Shown: piece by piece, positions 1-8,548 of the stretch
How positions within the stretch are numbered: position 1 is the stretch's first letter
How the letters are laid out: each line of letters opens with the position of its first letter
Source of the DNA: Polyangiaceae bacterium
GTDB lineage: Bacteria; Myxococcota_A; Polyangia; Polyangiales; Polyangiaceae
Assembly: GCA_025353725.1 (NCBI GenBank)
Contig: JANXOF010000053.1
Coordinates: 186,001 to 250,000 of the forward strand
DNA length: 64,000 nucleotides
Direction of reading: 5' to 3'
The notes under the pieces: model-generated
Seen by the model: the letters and a program-made list of their open reading frames with translations, nothing else
What the model was told of the DNA's origin: nothing
Databases searched by the model: none
Program-made: the position numbers and the translations under genes

Positions 1-112
1 CTTGTCGGAGGCGGGAGCGCTTTTTCGACGCGAAGAGCCACGGCATTCACCGCAGCGACGCCGCCTGCGCTCGAGTCGAGGGTGGAGGGGGTCGTCTCTA
101 CGTCCTTCATGG

Positions 113-1153
113 TCACGAACCGTCGCCGATCTGGATAAGGTAATTGACGACCGCAGCGCGGTCATCGAGGGCGTTGACCGGCGGGGTGGTGATCCCAGCG
201 GAAGACGTGTTGTCGAACACTACGTAGTACATCCCGGACGGAACCGGAATCGCACGCTTCCACTCCTGACCTTGGCGCACGACGTCAGAGACGATCGGCG
301 CTGCGGTGAGAGGCCCGCTTTGGGGGTAGTCAAAGTAGAGCTGCAACGAGGCGTCGCCCTCTTGCTTCCGCATGAGCAAGACGTCCACGGCAGGAGCGCC
401 GTCGACCGCGGCCGTCACGAATAGCGACTTGCCGTCACCCTCGACGCGAATCGGGCCTACGAAGTCTCGCTGGGCCTGATGAATTTCCGTACGCTCGTTT
501 TCGTACGTAATGCGCTCTTTGCCAGTGGCTTGGTAGGGGTGAAACGGCTTTTGACCGAGGGGTAGGATTCCCAGCGTAAAGTCGTCGACGTTCGTATCGG
601 TGACGTGGACCACGGTAAAGCCCTCGGCGAGCTTCTTTCCCATAAGCTGTTTGCCAAAGCCGTCGCCCATCTGCGTGAACTGATTGAGCAAATTCGCGGC
701 GCCTCCCTCGATGCGGTGAACCGTAAAGTTACTCGAGTCAACGCGACTCGTACGGAAGTAGGCATAGACGTCGCAGCGATCACCGTCTGTAACGAGAAAG
801 TCATATTTGTAGAGCGCCGAGGCTTGCATACGAAACGTCGTTTTCTTCGCCACGTTGGTGTACGCATAGCCGATGCCACTAAAGTTCAGGGCGAGTTCGT
901 CGCCTTCGGGGGAGGCGCACTGCGTCGGGTAAAATCGACCGATAATCGGAGAATCAGGCGACAAGCGGAGCGGCGCGTTCCGGTCGAGCATCTGCGGGCA
1001 AACATCTCCCATGCCTTTTTTGAGCATCGCGTGCCGCATCGACCGGTTCGCCGGGTCGTTTATCGTTCCGCGGAAGGTGCAATAAGGAGGACCGCAGCCG
1101 GTCGCGGTGACGGCGGCGACCGACATCACTGTCACGGCTGTCATCGCTGTCAT
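113..1153 (-). CDS. Putative exported lipoprotein, function unknown
   Basis: I chose the ATG at 1153 because it gives a short hydrophobic signal peptide ending in a lipobox (A-T-G-C, with the Cys followed by G-P-P), which predicts lipidation and export. The frame stays open up to 1297, but that longer start would overlap the divergent gpsA gene and add a non-signal N-terminus. The mature part of about 325 residues has no motif I recognise. Its last third contains alternating hydrophobic strands ending in a segment like the bacterial pre-peptidase beta-sandwich (P-S-G-x-Y-Y-V-V-F-D-N-T), which suggests a beta-rich domain, but this is only an impression. It is transcribed away from gpsA, with about 140 bp between the two starts. 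Bases 1-112 hold nothing I can call. Confidence 0.7.
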   Translation of the reverse strand: MTAMTAVTVMSVAAVTATGCGPPYCTFRGTINDPANRSMRHAMLKKGMGDVCPQMLDRNAPLRLSPDSPIIGRFYPTQCASPEGDELALNFSGIGYAYTNVAKKTTFRMQASALYKYDFLVTDGDRCDVYAYFRTSRVDSSNFTVHRIEGGAANLLNQFTQMGDGFGKQLMGKKLAEGFTVVHVTDTNVDDFTLGILPLGQKPFHPYQATGKERITYENERTEIHQAQRDFVGPIRVEGDGKSLFVTAAVDGAPAVDVLLMRKQEGDASLQLYFDYPQSGPLTAAPIVSDVVRQGQEWKRAIPVPSGMYYVVFDNTSSAGITTPPVNALDDRAAVVNYLIQIGDGS

Positions 1154-1295
1154 CGCCAGCGGCAGCGACCCCACGCCACCGAACGCGTGGCGGACCGAAC
1201 GCGCGTTCGCTTTCGCGTTCGCGAGCTGAAGAACGAGCCAACTTACTAAACGCAAGGCATCGCGACCGTACCACGGGACTGATAGCGTGGGTCGC

Positions 1296-2357
1296 ATGAC
1301 GAGCTACGCGGGCGGGGGTGGGGCAAGGGTCGCAGTACTCGGTGCCGGCGCGTGGGGCACCGCACTTGCGAAGGTTCTTGCGGACAAAGGCGACACTGTG
1401 TCGATGTACTGCAGACGACCGGAGCTTGTTGCGCAGATCAACGAGGCGCACGTCAATCACATCTATCTTCCTGACGTGAAGCTACCGGCCTCTCTCCGGG
1501 CGAGCGTTGACCCCGAAGCTGTCCTCAGCGGCGCTTCGCTGGTCGTGTTTGTCGCGCCGAGTCATGCAACGAGGGAAGTCGCGAAGCTCGTCGCGCGAAA
1601 GGTTCCGACCGACGCGCCCATCGTGAGCGCGACCAAAGGCATCGAAAACGATTCGCTCACGTTCGTCGACGAGATTCTTGCCGCGGAACTTCCCGGCGCC
1701 ACCCACCGCCACTTTGCCTTTCTTAGCGGACCGTCCTTCGCGAAAGAACTCGCGGCCGGACTCCCCACGGGCGTGGTGATTGCGGCGACGGATGACCGAG
1801 TCCGAAACCACGTCATGAAGCGCTTTCACACGCCGTACATGCGTACGTACGCGAGCCGGGACATTCCGGGCGTCGAATGCGGGGGGGCTCTGAAAAATGT
1901 CATCGCCATTGCGGCTGGAGCCGCCGACGGCCTCGGGTTTGGCCACAACACACGCGCCATGCTCATTACGCGTGGACTTGCCGAGATGGTGAAACTGTCC
2001 CTCGCGCGGGGGGGCGAAGCCATCACTCTCGCGGGCCTCGCGGGCATGGGCGACCTTGTTTTGACCTGTACGGGAGAGCTCTCCCGAAACCGCACGGTCG
2101 GCGTCGAGCTCGGACGTGGACACAAGCTCCACGCGATCGTCGCGGGTCTCGGCCACGTCGCTGAGGGCATAAAAACAGCGAAAAGTGCTTACGATCTGGC
2201 CAAGCGGCTTGGCCTCGAGCTGCCGATTTGTGAAGAAGTCTATAAAGTTCTGTATGAGGACAAACCCGTCCTTCAGGCCGTACGCGACCTCATGGGCCGC
2301 GAGCTTAGCGAAGAGTTCGCCGGGCTCAGCACCGCGCAGGCGCCTCCTCTGCGCTAG
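1296..2357 (+). CDS. gpsA: Glycerol-3-phosphate dehydrogenase [NAD(P)+]
   Basis: Reduces dihydroxyacetone phosphate to sn-glycerol-3-phosphate in the cytoplasm, the entry step for phospholipid synthesis. The N-terminus carries the Rossmann motif V-L-G-A-G-A-W-G-T-A at about residues 14-23. The catalytic Lys lies in the conserved G-G-A-L-K-N-V-I-A-I-A-A-G segment, followed by the family motif G-L-G-F-G-H-N-T-R-A. The ATG at 1296 is preferred over the in-frame GTG at 1287. Length (353 residues) is slightly above the usual 330-340 because of the N- and C-terminal tails. The next gene starts 63 bp downstream on the same strand, so co-transcription is possible. Confidence 0.96.
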   Translation: MTSYAGGGGARVAVLGAGAWGTALAKVLADKGDTVSMYCRRPELVAQINEAHVNHIYLPDVKLPASLRASVDPEAVLSGASLVVFVAPSHATREVAKLVARKVPTDAPIVSATKGIENDSLTFVDEILAAELPGATHRHFAFLSGPSFAKELAAGLPTGVVIAATDDRVRNHVMKRFHTPYMRTYASRDIPGVECGGALKNVIAIAAGAADGLGFGHNTRAMLITRGLAEMVKLSLARGGEAITLAGLAGMGDLVLTCTGELSRNRTVGVELGRGHKLHAIVAGLGHVAEGIKTAKSAYDLAKRLGLELPICEEVYKVLYEDKPVLQAVRDLMGRELSEEFAGLSTAQAPPLR

Positions 2358-2420
2358 CGCTTGCGCAAAAGCCGCAGTCGACCTCAGCTCTCGCCTCCTC
2401 TACGCTCTCGCCGAGTCGAC

Positions 2421-3539
2421 ATGCGCCATTTACCTACGCTTTACTTCACTTCTCTTACTCTTCTTGCGAGCTCCTTGTTCTACGCGAGTTCCGCCCACGC
2501 GCAGCAACCAGCGCCAGGGGGCGAGCCGCAGCAGAGCCTCCAGCCGCAGTCAAGCGTACCGACGCAGCTGACCTATCAGCCGCAGCCAAACTATCAGCCG
2601 CAACCGAGCTATCAGCCGCAGCAAGTCGGGTTTGGCCCGTCGGCGCCCTCTCCGATGCGAAGCTCGGGCGAAATGACGGCGCTCTACGTGAGCAGCGCGA
2701 TCTGGGGAGTTGGTTCGGGGATCTGGCTCGACTCGCTTTTCAAGATCGACAACCCGGGCGGCGCTATCGTCATGCCGCTGCTTCTCGGTGCAGCAGCGCC
2801 CGTGGGTGTATTTTTTTGGGACGACCGAGGCGGCCCGCTCCACCGCGGTGTCCCGCTATCGACGTCTACGGGACTAGTCCTCGGCGCCGTGGAGGGGCTC
2901 GCGATCTCTGGAGTGCAGTGGCAGTACACGCATGAAAAAGATAAAGACTGGAAATTTAGCACGCAAACAAGCGTCATGTGGCTGTTCGCCACGGCCGGTG
3001 GCGTAGGCGGCTGGGCGTTCGGCGAGGCTGTCAGGCCCGACCCCAGGAGTATGAGCTTCATCGCCAGCGGCGCGGGGTGGGGCGCGCTCAGCGGGTCAAT
3101 GCTCGGGATTGCGGTAAGTGGCAAAGACTGGAAGGATGGCGCTTCGGTCGCAGGTCTTGTGGGCTACAATCTCGGTATTCTCGGTGCTGGAGCATTAAGT
3201 CTCGTGCACACGCCATCATGGGAATCGCAAAAGTACATGTGGCTTGGTTACGGGGCGGGCGCCCTAGCCGGGTGTCTGGTATTCCCCTTCTACCTCTTCG
3301 CTCAGGACTCCGACGCAAAGACGGGATTCATCGGCCCGGCTCTCGGAGGCCTCGCGGGCGTTGGCATTGCGGGTGCGCTCACGGCGAGTTTGAAAGATCC
3401 CGAAGACCGAATGGGCAAGAGCTTCAAAGCCCCGTTCGACATCGCGGTCCTTCCCGCGCCAAAGCTTGACCCCAGCCAATCGCAGGTCCGTGGAGAGTCG
3501 CCCGGTGGCGCCATGCTTACCGGGCTCGGCACCTTCTAA
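2421..3539 (+). CDS. Secreted or outer-surface protein with Gln/Pro repeat and Gly-rich hydrophobic segments
   Basis: The ATG at 2421 gives a classic signal peptide (M-R-H-L-P, hydrophobic core, cleavage near A-H-A-Q). After it comes a Gln/Pro-rich linker with three copies of a Y-Q-P-Q-P-like unit. The remaining 280 residues contain about seven Gly/Ala-rich hydrophobic segments of 18-22 residues (for example around G-A-A-A-P-V-G-V-F-F-W and L-G-G-L-A-G-V-G-I-A-G), so the mature protein is either a multi-pass membrane protein or a Gly-rich periplasmic domain. I do not recognise a family. It follows gpsA on the same strand and converges with the small lipoprotein gene ending at 3545. Confidence 0.75.
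   Translation: MRHLPTLYFTSLTLLASSLFYASSAHAQQPAPGGEPQQSLQPQSSVPTQLTYQPQPNYQPQPSYQPQQVGFGPSAPSPMRSSGEMTALYVSSAIWGVGSGIWLDSLFKIDNPGGAIVMPLLLGAAAPVGVFFWDDRGGPLHRGVPLSTSTGLVLGAVEGLAISGVQWQYTHEKDKDWKFSTQTSVMWLFATAGGVGGWAFGEAVRPDPRSMSFIASGAGWGALSGSMLGIAVSGKDWKDGASVAGLVGYNLGILGAGALSLVHTPSWESQKYMWLGYGAGALAGCLVFPFYLFAQDSDAKTGFIGPALGGLAGVGIAGALTASLKDPEDRMGKSFKAPFDIAVLPAPKLDPSQSQVRGESPGGAMLTGLGTF
2571..2624 (+). repeat. In-gene Tyr-Gln-Pro-Gln repeat
   Basis: Three imperfect 18-bp units, each starting tatcagccgca or a close variant, encode (T/N/S)-Y-Q-P-Q-(P/Q). They form the linker between signal peptide and mature domain. Such linkers often act as cell-wall or periplasm spacers; the role here is inference. 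Confidence 0.7.
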
Positions 3540-3544
3540 GTGCT

Positions 3545-3733
3545 CTACTTGAGATTGACCGACCGGGGTAATTCTAGATTCGGCGGAAGCGCGGCGGCAT
3601 CGGAGTCTTGCCGTTCCAGCAAGGGGTCGACGCCGTCTGGCGTCAGGGGAGGCTTCTCGTTGCCGCCGCAAGCCATGAGAGCGACGGTACCCATGGTGAC
3701 CATAAGCGTTAGAAAAACGACGAGTCCTCTCAT
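3545..3733 (-). CDS. Small putative lipoprotein (62 aa)
   Basis: The ATG at 3733 gives a short signal peptide with lipobox L-M-A-C followed by a Pro/Asp-rich tail of about 40 residues. An in-frame TTG lies two codons upstream at 3739. There is no recognisable domain. The gene converges on the secreted-protein gene with only five bases between the stop codons. Small lipoproteins of this size are common in myxobacterial genomes; a spurious ORF cannot be ruled out, but the hydrophobic core plus lipobox is good evidence for a real gene. Confidence 0.55.
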   Translation of the reverse strand: MRGLVVFLTLMVTMGTVALMACGGNEKPPLTPDGVDPLLERQDSDAAALPPNLELPRSVNLK

Positions 3734-3941
3734 GAGCAAAGACTACACGGGCTACGCTGACTGTCGCCACCGCGGACGAAGTCTCGCTTCAGGTCGAAGG
3801 TCGACATTCGAGGTCGTCTAAACTATCTCACTCGTGCGTACTGCGCTCTCTAGCCTTACACTGCTTACCTCCAACCCCTGTCGACGCTCTCGACACCCTC
3901 GGCGCCCTCGTCGCGTCGGGTGGAGCACGTGACCCACGACC

Positions 3942-5879
3942 ATGCCGATCCTAAAGTGGTTTCCGCCTCAAGGCTCGCCGCGCACCTACGTGCTCTACAA
4001 GCCGATGTCCACCATCGGCCGAGCCCTCGGAAACGACGTAGCGGTCATGACTGGGGGTATCTCCGACACCCACGCCCAAGTACTCTTCGACGGCCGCGAC
4101 TTTAATCTGGAAGAAGTCGATAAGCTCGGCGAGATTCTCATCAACGGGAAGAAGAAACGGCGCGCGCGCTTGGTTCACGGAGACCGACTGACGCTCGGCG
4201 ACGCCGAACTCCAGTTCAGCATTTTCGACGAGCCTCACGGACCCTCACGGCCCGTGCTCACAGACGTCTCAGCCTCCTCGGACCCTGAGGGCGCGTCAGC
4301 CGACCGCGCGGCCATCGCGGAGACAGGGACGCGCCAGGCTAACGCGTCGCAGCTCGCTGGCGTTCGCAAGCTCCACGAGTTTAGCGAAACGCTCATGACG
4401 CTCAAGCACCTTGACCCGCTTCTCGAGGCCATGCTCGACGCTGTCATTGACGTCACCGGAGCCGAAAAGGGACTTCTGTTGCTCCTTGACGAGGCGTACA
4501 GTTCCGACGGGGGTCCCTCGGGTCAGAAGGGCAAACCTATCCTTCGTGCCTCGCGTCACGTGAGCCGGGAGGTCCTCACCGACAAGACCGGAATGATTTC
4601 CGACAGCATCGTGCGGCGCGTGCTCGATTCAGGGCGCCCACTTATCGTTTCCGACGCGCTTTCGGATGACGTGTTCCGCACGAGCGAGAGCGTGGTCGCA
4701 CTTCGCCTTTCGTCCGTCATGTGCGCGCCGCTCGTCTCACAGGGCCAAGTCACTGGCGCGCTCTACGTGGGCAACGACCGCGTCAAAGGGCTTTTCCGAA
4801 AATCACAGCTCGAACTGTTGAGTATTTTTGCCGGGCAGGCGTCGCTCATTCTGCAGAATGCCATGCTCTTGAGCGGGCTTCGCGCGGACAAGGAGAAGCT
4901 GTCGTCGGAGCTCAAAGACAAGCGCTTCGGCGACATTATCGGCGTCTGTCCGTCGATGATGGAAGTTTTCCGAAAGCTTCAAAAAGTAGCGACAACGGAT
5001 ATCTCCGTACTGATTACGGGCGAGACCGGAACAGGCAAAGAGCTCATTGCACGTGAAGTGCATCGTCGCTCGAATCGCGCGAGCGGCCCGTTCATCGTGA
5101 TTAACTGTGGGGCCATCCCTGAAAACTTGATTGAGAGTGAGCTCTTCGGCCACGTGAAAGGAGCCTTCACGGGTGCTATCGCTTCGCGCCCGGGAAAGTT
5201 CCAGGCAGCCGACAAGGGAACGCTGTTTCTCGACGAAATTGGCGAACTGCCACTCAACTTGCAGGTAAAGCTTCTTCGCGCTCTTCAAGAGCGCATCGTG
5301 TTTCGCGTGGGTGATAGCAAACCCGAGAAGGTCGACATTCGTATCGTGGCTGCGACGAACCGCGTCCTCGAAGAGGAGATTCGTGCGGGTCGATTCCGCG
5401 AAGACCTCTATTACCGCCTCAACGTCGTGAACATTTTCTGCCCTCCTCTTCGCGAGCGCGGTGACGACGTCCTCATCATCGCAAAAGCACTCCTCACGAA
5501 GTTCGCGGAGGAGCTTCATTCCGCCGTTCACGGTTTCACGCCGCAGGCGCTCGGCGGTATCCGCAAGCACAATTGGCCGGGGAACATCCGCCAGCTTGAA
5601 AACCGCATCAAAAAGGCGCTCGTCCTTTGCGAGAAGACCCTCCTCGACGTCGAGGATCTCGAGCTCGACCAAGTCGGAGAAAGCTCGATTCTCCCGCTCG
5701 AGAAAGCGAAAGAGGAATTCCAACGCAAGTATGTCCTCGATGTCCTCGAGCGTAACAACGGCAACCGCACGCAAACCGCGCGTGATCTCGGCGTCGACCC
5801 GCGCACGATTTTCCGCTACCTTGAGCGCGAGGCGAACCCGATGCCGAGCGGTGCGGGCGGGACAAGCGGCGAGACCTAG
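3942..5879 (+). CDS. Sigma-54-dependent transcriptional activator: FHA-GAF-AAA+-Fis
   Basis: A 645-residue enhancer-binding protein. An N-terminal FHA domain (residues about 10-95, with G-R at 26 and the S-D-T-H motif near 45) binds phosphothreonine peptides. A GAF-like sensory domain follows at about 140-310. The sigma54 AAA+ domain spans about 330-560, with Walker A G-E-T-G-T-G-K-E, the sigma54-contact loop G-A-F-T-G-A and Walker B L-F-L-D-E-I. A Fis-type helix-turn-helix is at the C-terminus (T-A-R-D-L-G-V-D-P-R-T-I-F-R-Y-L). No response-regulator receiver is present, so control is probably through a Ser/Thr kinase acting via the FHA domain and a ligand acting via GAF, as known for myxobacterial FHA activators. 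The gene has a 100-bp upstream region of its own; mutS2 follows after 68 bp. Target genes are unknown. Confidence 0.93.
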   Translation: MPILKWFPPQGSPRTYVLYKPMSTIGRALGNDVAVMTGGISDTHAQVLFDGRDFNLEEVDKLGEILINGKKKRRARLVHGDRLTLGDAELQFSIFDEPHGPSRPVLTDVSASSDPEGASADRAAIAETGTRQANASQLAGVRKLHEFSETLMTLKHLDPLLEAMLDAVIDVTGAEKGLLLLLDEAYSSDGGPSGQKGKPILRASRHVSREVLTDKTGMISDSIVRRVLDSGRPLIVSDALSDDVFRTSESVVALRLSSVMCAPLVSQGQVTGALYVGNDRVKGLFRKSQLELLSIFAGQASLILQNAMLLSGLRADKEKLSSELKDKRFGDIIGVCPSMMEVFRKLQKVATTDISVLITGETGTGKELIAREVHRRSNRASGPFIVINCGAIPENLIESELFGHVKGAFTGAIASRPGKFQAADKGTLFLDEIGELPLNLQVKLLRALQERIVFRVGDSKPEKVDIRIVAATNRVLEEEIRAGRFREDLYYRLNVVNIFCPPLRERGDDVLIIAKALLTKFAEELHSAVHGFTPQALGGIRKHNWPGNIRQLENRIKKALVLCEKTLLDVEDLELDQVGESSILPLEKAKEEFQRKYVLDVLERNNGNRTQTARDLGVDPRTIFRYLEREANPMPSGAGGTSGET

Positions 5880-5947
5880 GCTTTTGCCAGATTCCTTGCG
5901 AGCGCAAGGTCGTTGCGGACGCTCGGGTAACTGCCTAAGTCTTCGGG

Positions 5948-8512
5948 GTGACTTCTAAGACCCCCGCGTCAAGCCAGGTTCATGAGAGCCGCGAGCTCGG
6001 TTTTCCCTGTCCACCAAAAACCCACGATGACCTCGAGTGGAGTCGCCTGCTCGGCGCACTTGCCGAACGGTGCACGTCCGTCATGGGCCACGATCTCGCC
6101 CAACGTTTGCCGTTTGCGCGAACGACAGCGGAGACGCGACGGCTTGCCGCGGAGGCAAGGGAGGCAACGCTCTTGCTCGTTGAAGGCGAGCCCCTTCCGT
6201 TGGTCGCACTCGGCGACGTGTCAGTCGCCACGGGCCGCGTGGCTGCGGCGGGTGTGCTCGCGGCCGCCGAAATCCGAGAGATTGCCAAAGCTCTGAGCTC
6301 GGCGCGCGTCTTGCGGCGTTTTCTCAGCACGCGGCGCGCTCGTGTTCCCGCTCTCTACGAAGCGTGCGCGACCGATCCGACGCTCGACGCCCTCGCCGAC
6401 GAACTGGCACAGGCGTTCGACGCTGATGGGCTCTTGTCGGATCGCGCAAGCCCTCGCCTTCGGGAGCTCAGAGGCGAATACAGCGCGGCACGGACTCGCC
6501 TTTTAGCGCGCCTTGAAGACCTGATGTCGAAGTACGAGGGAATTCTCCAAGACCACTATGTCACGGAGCGCGAAGGCCGCTATGTCGTACCCGTGCGTTC
6601 CGATGCTCACGAACGCTTTCCTGGTATCGTTCACACCTCGAGTTCGAGCGGCGCGACACTTTTCGTCGAACCCCGCGCGGTCATCTCCATGGGAAACCGC
6701 CTCAAAGTTCTCGAAGCCGAAGTGCAACGCGAAGAAGCGGCTATCTACACGCGCTTGTCGGCTCGCATAGGCGAATCGCTCGCGAGCGTGATGGGCGCGG
6801 TCGACGCTTTGGCGTGTGCCGACGTAAGGGCCGCGACGGCTTCCCTCGCGCACGATCTTCGCCTCGAATTTCCCGCGATTACCGATGACGCGCGGCTTGA
6901 ACTCCGCAGCGCACGCCACCCCCTTCTCCTTCTCGATGTACTCGAGGCCTCGCGTCTTCAAAAAGGCAACGAGCGAGCGGCTTCGGAACGTGCCTTCGAC
7001 GACGTGGTGCCGAGCGATCTCTGCATTTCTGCCCACCACGCGGTGGTCGTAAGCGGCCCCAACGCCGGTGGAAAGACCGTCGCGCTGAAGACGATGGGAC
7101 TTGCCGCTCTCATGGTTCGCGCGGGGCTTCCTGTCGCGTGTGGCGCCGGCAGCCGAGTCGGCATTTTTGGAATCATTCTCACGGACGTCGGAGACGATCA
7201 AAACCTAACGAAGAACCTGTCTACCTTCAGCGCGCACGTGCGCAATCTCGTTCGTATTCTCGAGGATACCCAAACAGGCGCTCTTGTCTTACTCGATGAA
7301 CTTGCAGGCGGAACGGATCCGCGCGAGGGCGAGGCGCTCGCCGCAGGAATGCTCGACTCGCTGACGGCGCGCGGCGGCGCCGTGGTCGTCACGACGCACT
7401 ATGAGGGATTAAAGGCTTTAGCCCTCGCCGATAACCGATTCGAAAACGCGAGCATGGGTTTCAACCTCGCCGAAATGAGCCCGACCTTTCGACTTGCCCA
7501 GGGCGCTCCCGGCAGCTCGAGTGCGCTCGCCGTCGCGCGCAAGTTCGGAATGCCTTCGACGGTCATCGAACGCGCTGAAAAATTCCTTACGCGGGAAGAC
7601 ATTCAGTTCGAGAGTGTCGTCAAAAAACTCAATGACGAACGCGCCGCGGTCGAACTCGCGCGCGCCGCCGCCGCGCAGCGCGAGGAAGCGGCCGAAGACT
7701 TGCGCGTCCAGCTTGATGCCGAGCTAAGGTCCGCGCGTGACCGCGAGCGGCGTCAGCTCTCCAAGGAGGCGCTTGCGCTCTTCGAGGGAGTGCGCCGTGC
7801 GCGCGACGAGCTGCGTGAAGTTCAGGTCAAGCTGCGCATGAAGAAGCTCGACCTCGCGGGCGCGAAGGAGGTCGAACGATCGCTCGACCGCGTCGCCGCG
7901 AAGGGCGCCCTCGGTGGAGAACTCGAATCGCTCCTCATCCGAGACGACGCCACCTCGGTAGGAATCGTGGGCCGGGGCAGCTCGGATGAGGGGACGGCCG
8001 TAACGGATGCCGCGGTTCTTAAAAAGGGCGCGCGCGTCTGGGTAACCCGCCTACGCGCAGAAGCAGAAGTCATCGAACCGCTGGCGGATGGGTCAGTGCG
8101 CGTGCAGGCCGGTCCTCTGCGTCTTGTCGTAGCCGCCGTGGAACTGCGCATTAAGTCCGCCAAAGCCGACGAGAGCGACCCGAAAAAAAAGGCCACTCGT
8201 CCAGGCGAGACCCCGAAGGCTACGTTTGGCGCCGGAGATCCTGCAGGTCTTGAGGTCGCTGTGCAAACGAGCGACAACACGTGCGACCTTCGGGGTTTGC
8301 GGGCGGACGACGCGGTTACGCTCGCCATCACGTTTCTCGACCGGTCGTTGAACGACAACCGCCGCGTCTGCTTTCTTCTCCACGGTCACGGAACTGGAGC
8401 GCTTAGAGAGGTCACGCGACGCGAACTCAAATCGAGCCCGTACGTCAGGTTTTTCCGCGCCGGCCACGCGAGTGAAGGCGGCGACGGCGTCACTGTAGCT
8501 TGGCTCACGTAA
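5948..8512 (+). CDS. mutS2: MutS2 family protein, ATPase and Smr endonuclease
   Basis: A MutS paralogue of 854 residues linked in other bacteria to suppression of recombination and to rescue of collided ribosomes. It lacks the mismatch-recognition domain of MutS1. The clamp and lever helices occupy about residues 20-340, with a V-R-S-D-A-x-E-R-F-P-G-I-V-H-T-S-S-S-G-A-T stretch typical of MutS2. The ABC ATPase follows, with Walker A G-P-N-A-G-G-K-T near 370 and Walker B L-V-L-L-D-E-L-A-G-G-T-D-P. A long charged coiled coil lies at about 540-640. The C-terminal Smr domain begins at the C-D-L-R-G-L motif near 777 and has the L-L-H-G-H-G-T-G-A-L motif. Start is the GTG at 5948. Confidence 0.95.
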   Translation: MTSKTPASSQVHESRELGFPCPPKTHDDLEWSRLLGALAERCTSVMGHDLAQRLPFARTTAETRRLAAEAREATLLLVEGEPLPLVALGDVSVATGRVAAAGVLAAAEIREIAKALSSARVLRRFLSTRRARVPALYEACATDPTLDALADELAQAFDADGLLSDRASPRLRELRGEYSAARTRLLARLEDLMSKYEGILQDHYVTEREGRYVVPVRSDAHERFPGIVHTSSSSGATLFVEPRAVISMGNRLKVLEAEVQREEAAIYTRLSARIGESLASVMGAVDALACADVRAATASLAHDLRLEFPAITDDARLELRSARHPLLLLDVLEASRLQKGNERAASERAFDDVVPSDLCISAHHAVVVSGPNAGGKTVALKTMGLAALMVRAGLPVACGAGSRVGIFGIILTDVGDDQNLTKNLSTFSAHVRNLVRILEDTQTGALVLLDELAGGTDPREGEALAAGMLDSLTARGGAVVVTTHYEGLKALALADNRFENASMGFNLAEMSPTFRLAQGAPGSSSALAVARKFGMPSTVIERAEKFLTREDIQFESVVKKLNDERAAVELARAAAAQREEAAEDLRVQLDAELRSARDRERRQLSKEALALFEGVRRARDELREVQVKLRMKKLDLAGAKEVERSLDRVAAKGALGGELESLLIRDDATSVGIVGRGSSDEGTAVTDAAVLKKGARVWVTRLRAEAEVIEPLADGSVRVQAGPLRLVVAAVELRIKSAKADESDPKKKATRPGETPKATFGAGDPAGLEVAVQTSDNTCDLRGLRADDAVTLAITFLDRSLNDNRRVCFLLHGHGTGALREVTRRELKSSPYVRFFRAGHASEGGDGVTVAWLT

Positions 8513-8524
8513 GGCCAAGGCGCA

Positions 8525-8541
8525 CCAAACGACCCGTTTGG
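8525..8541. terminator. Weak hairpin at the convergent mutS2 / radical SAM junction
   Basis: CCAAAC at 8525-8530 pairs with GTTTGG at 8536-8541 around a five-base loop. It lies between two convergent genes whose stops are 36 bp apart. There is no T-tract on either strand, so it may be only part of a terminator. Confidence 0.3.
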
Positions 8542-8548
8542 CGCATTC

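Noticed and set aside
605-1249. Long plus-strand open frame opposite the first lipoprotein
   Set aside because: Arg/His-rich composition with a His-Cys tail and no signal or motif. It is a shadow of the minus-strand lipoprotein gene, which has a proper lipobox.
4803-5774. 323-codon minus-strand frame opposite the sigma54 activator
   Set aside because: The activator shows all family motifs in the other strand; this frame is its complement shadow.
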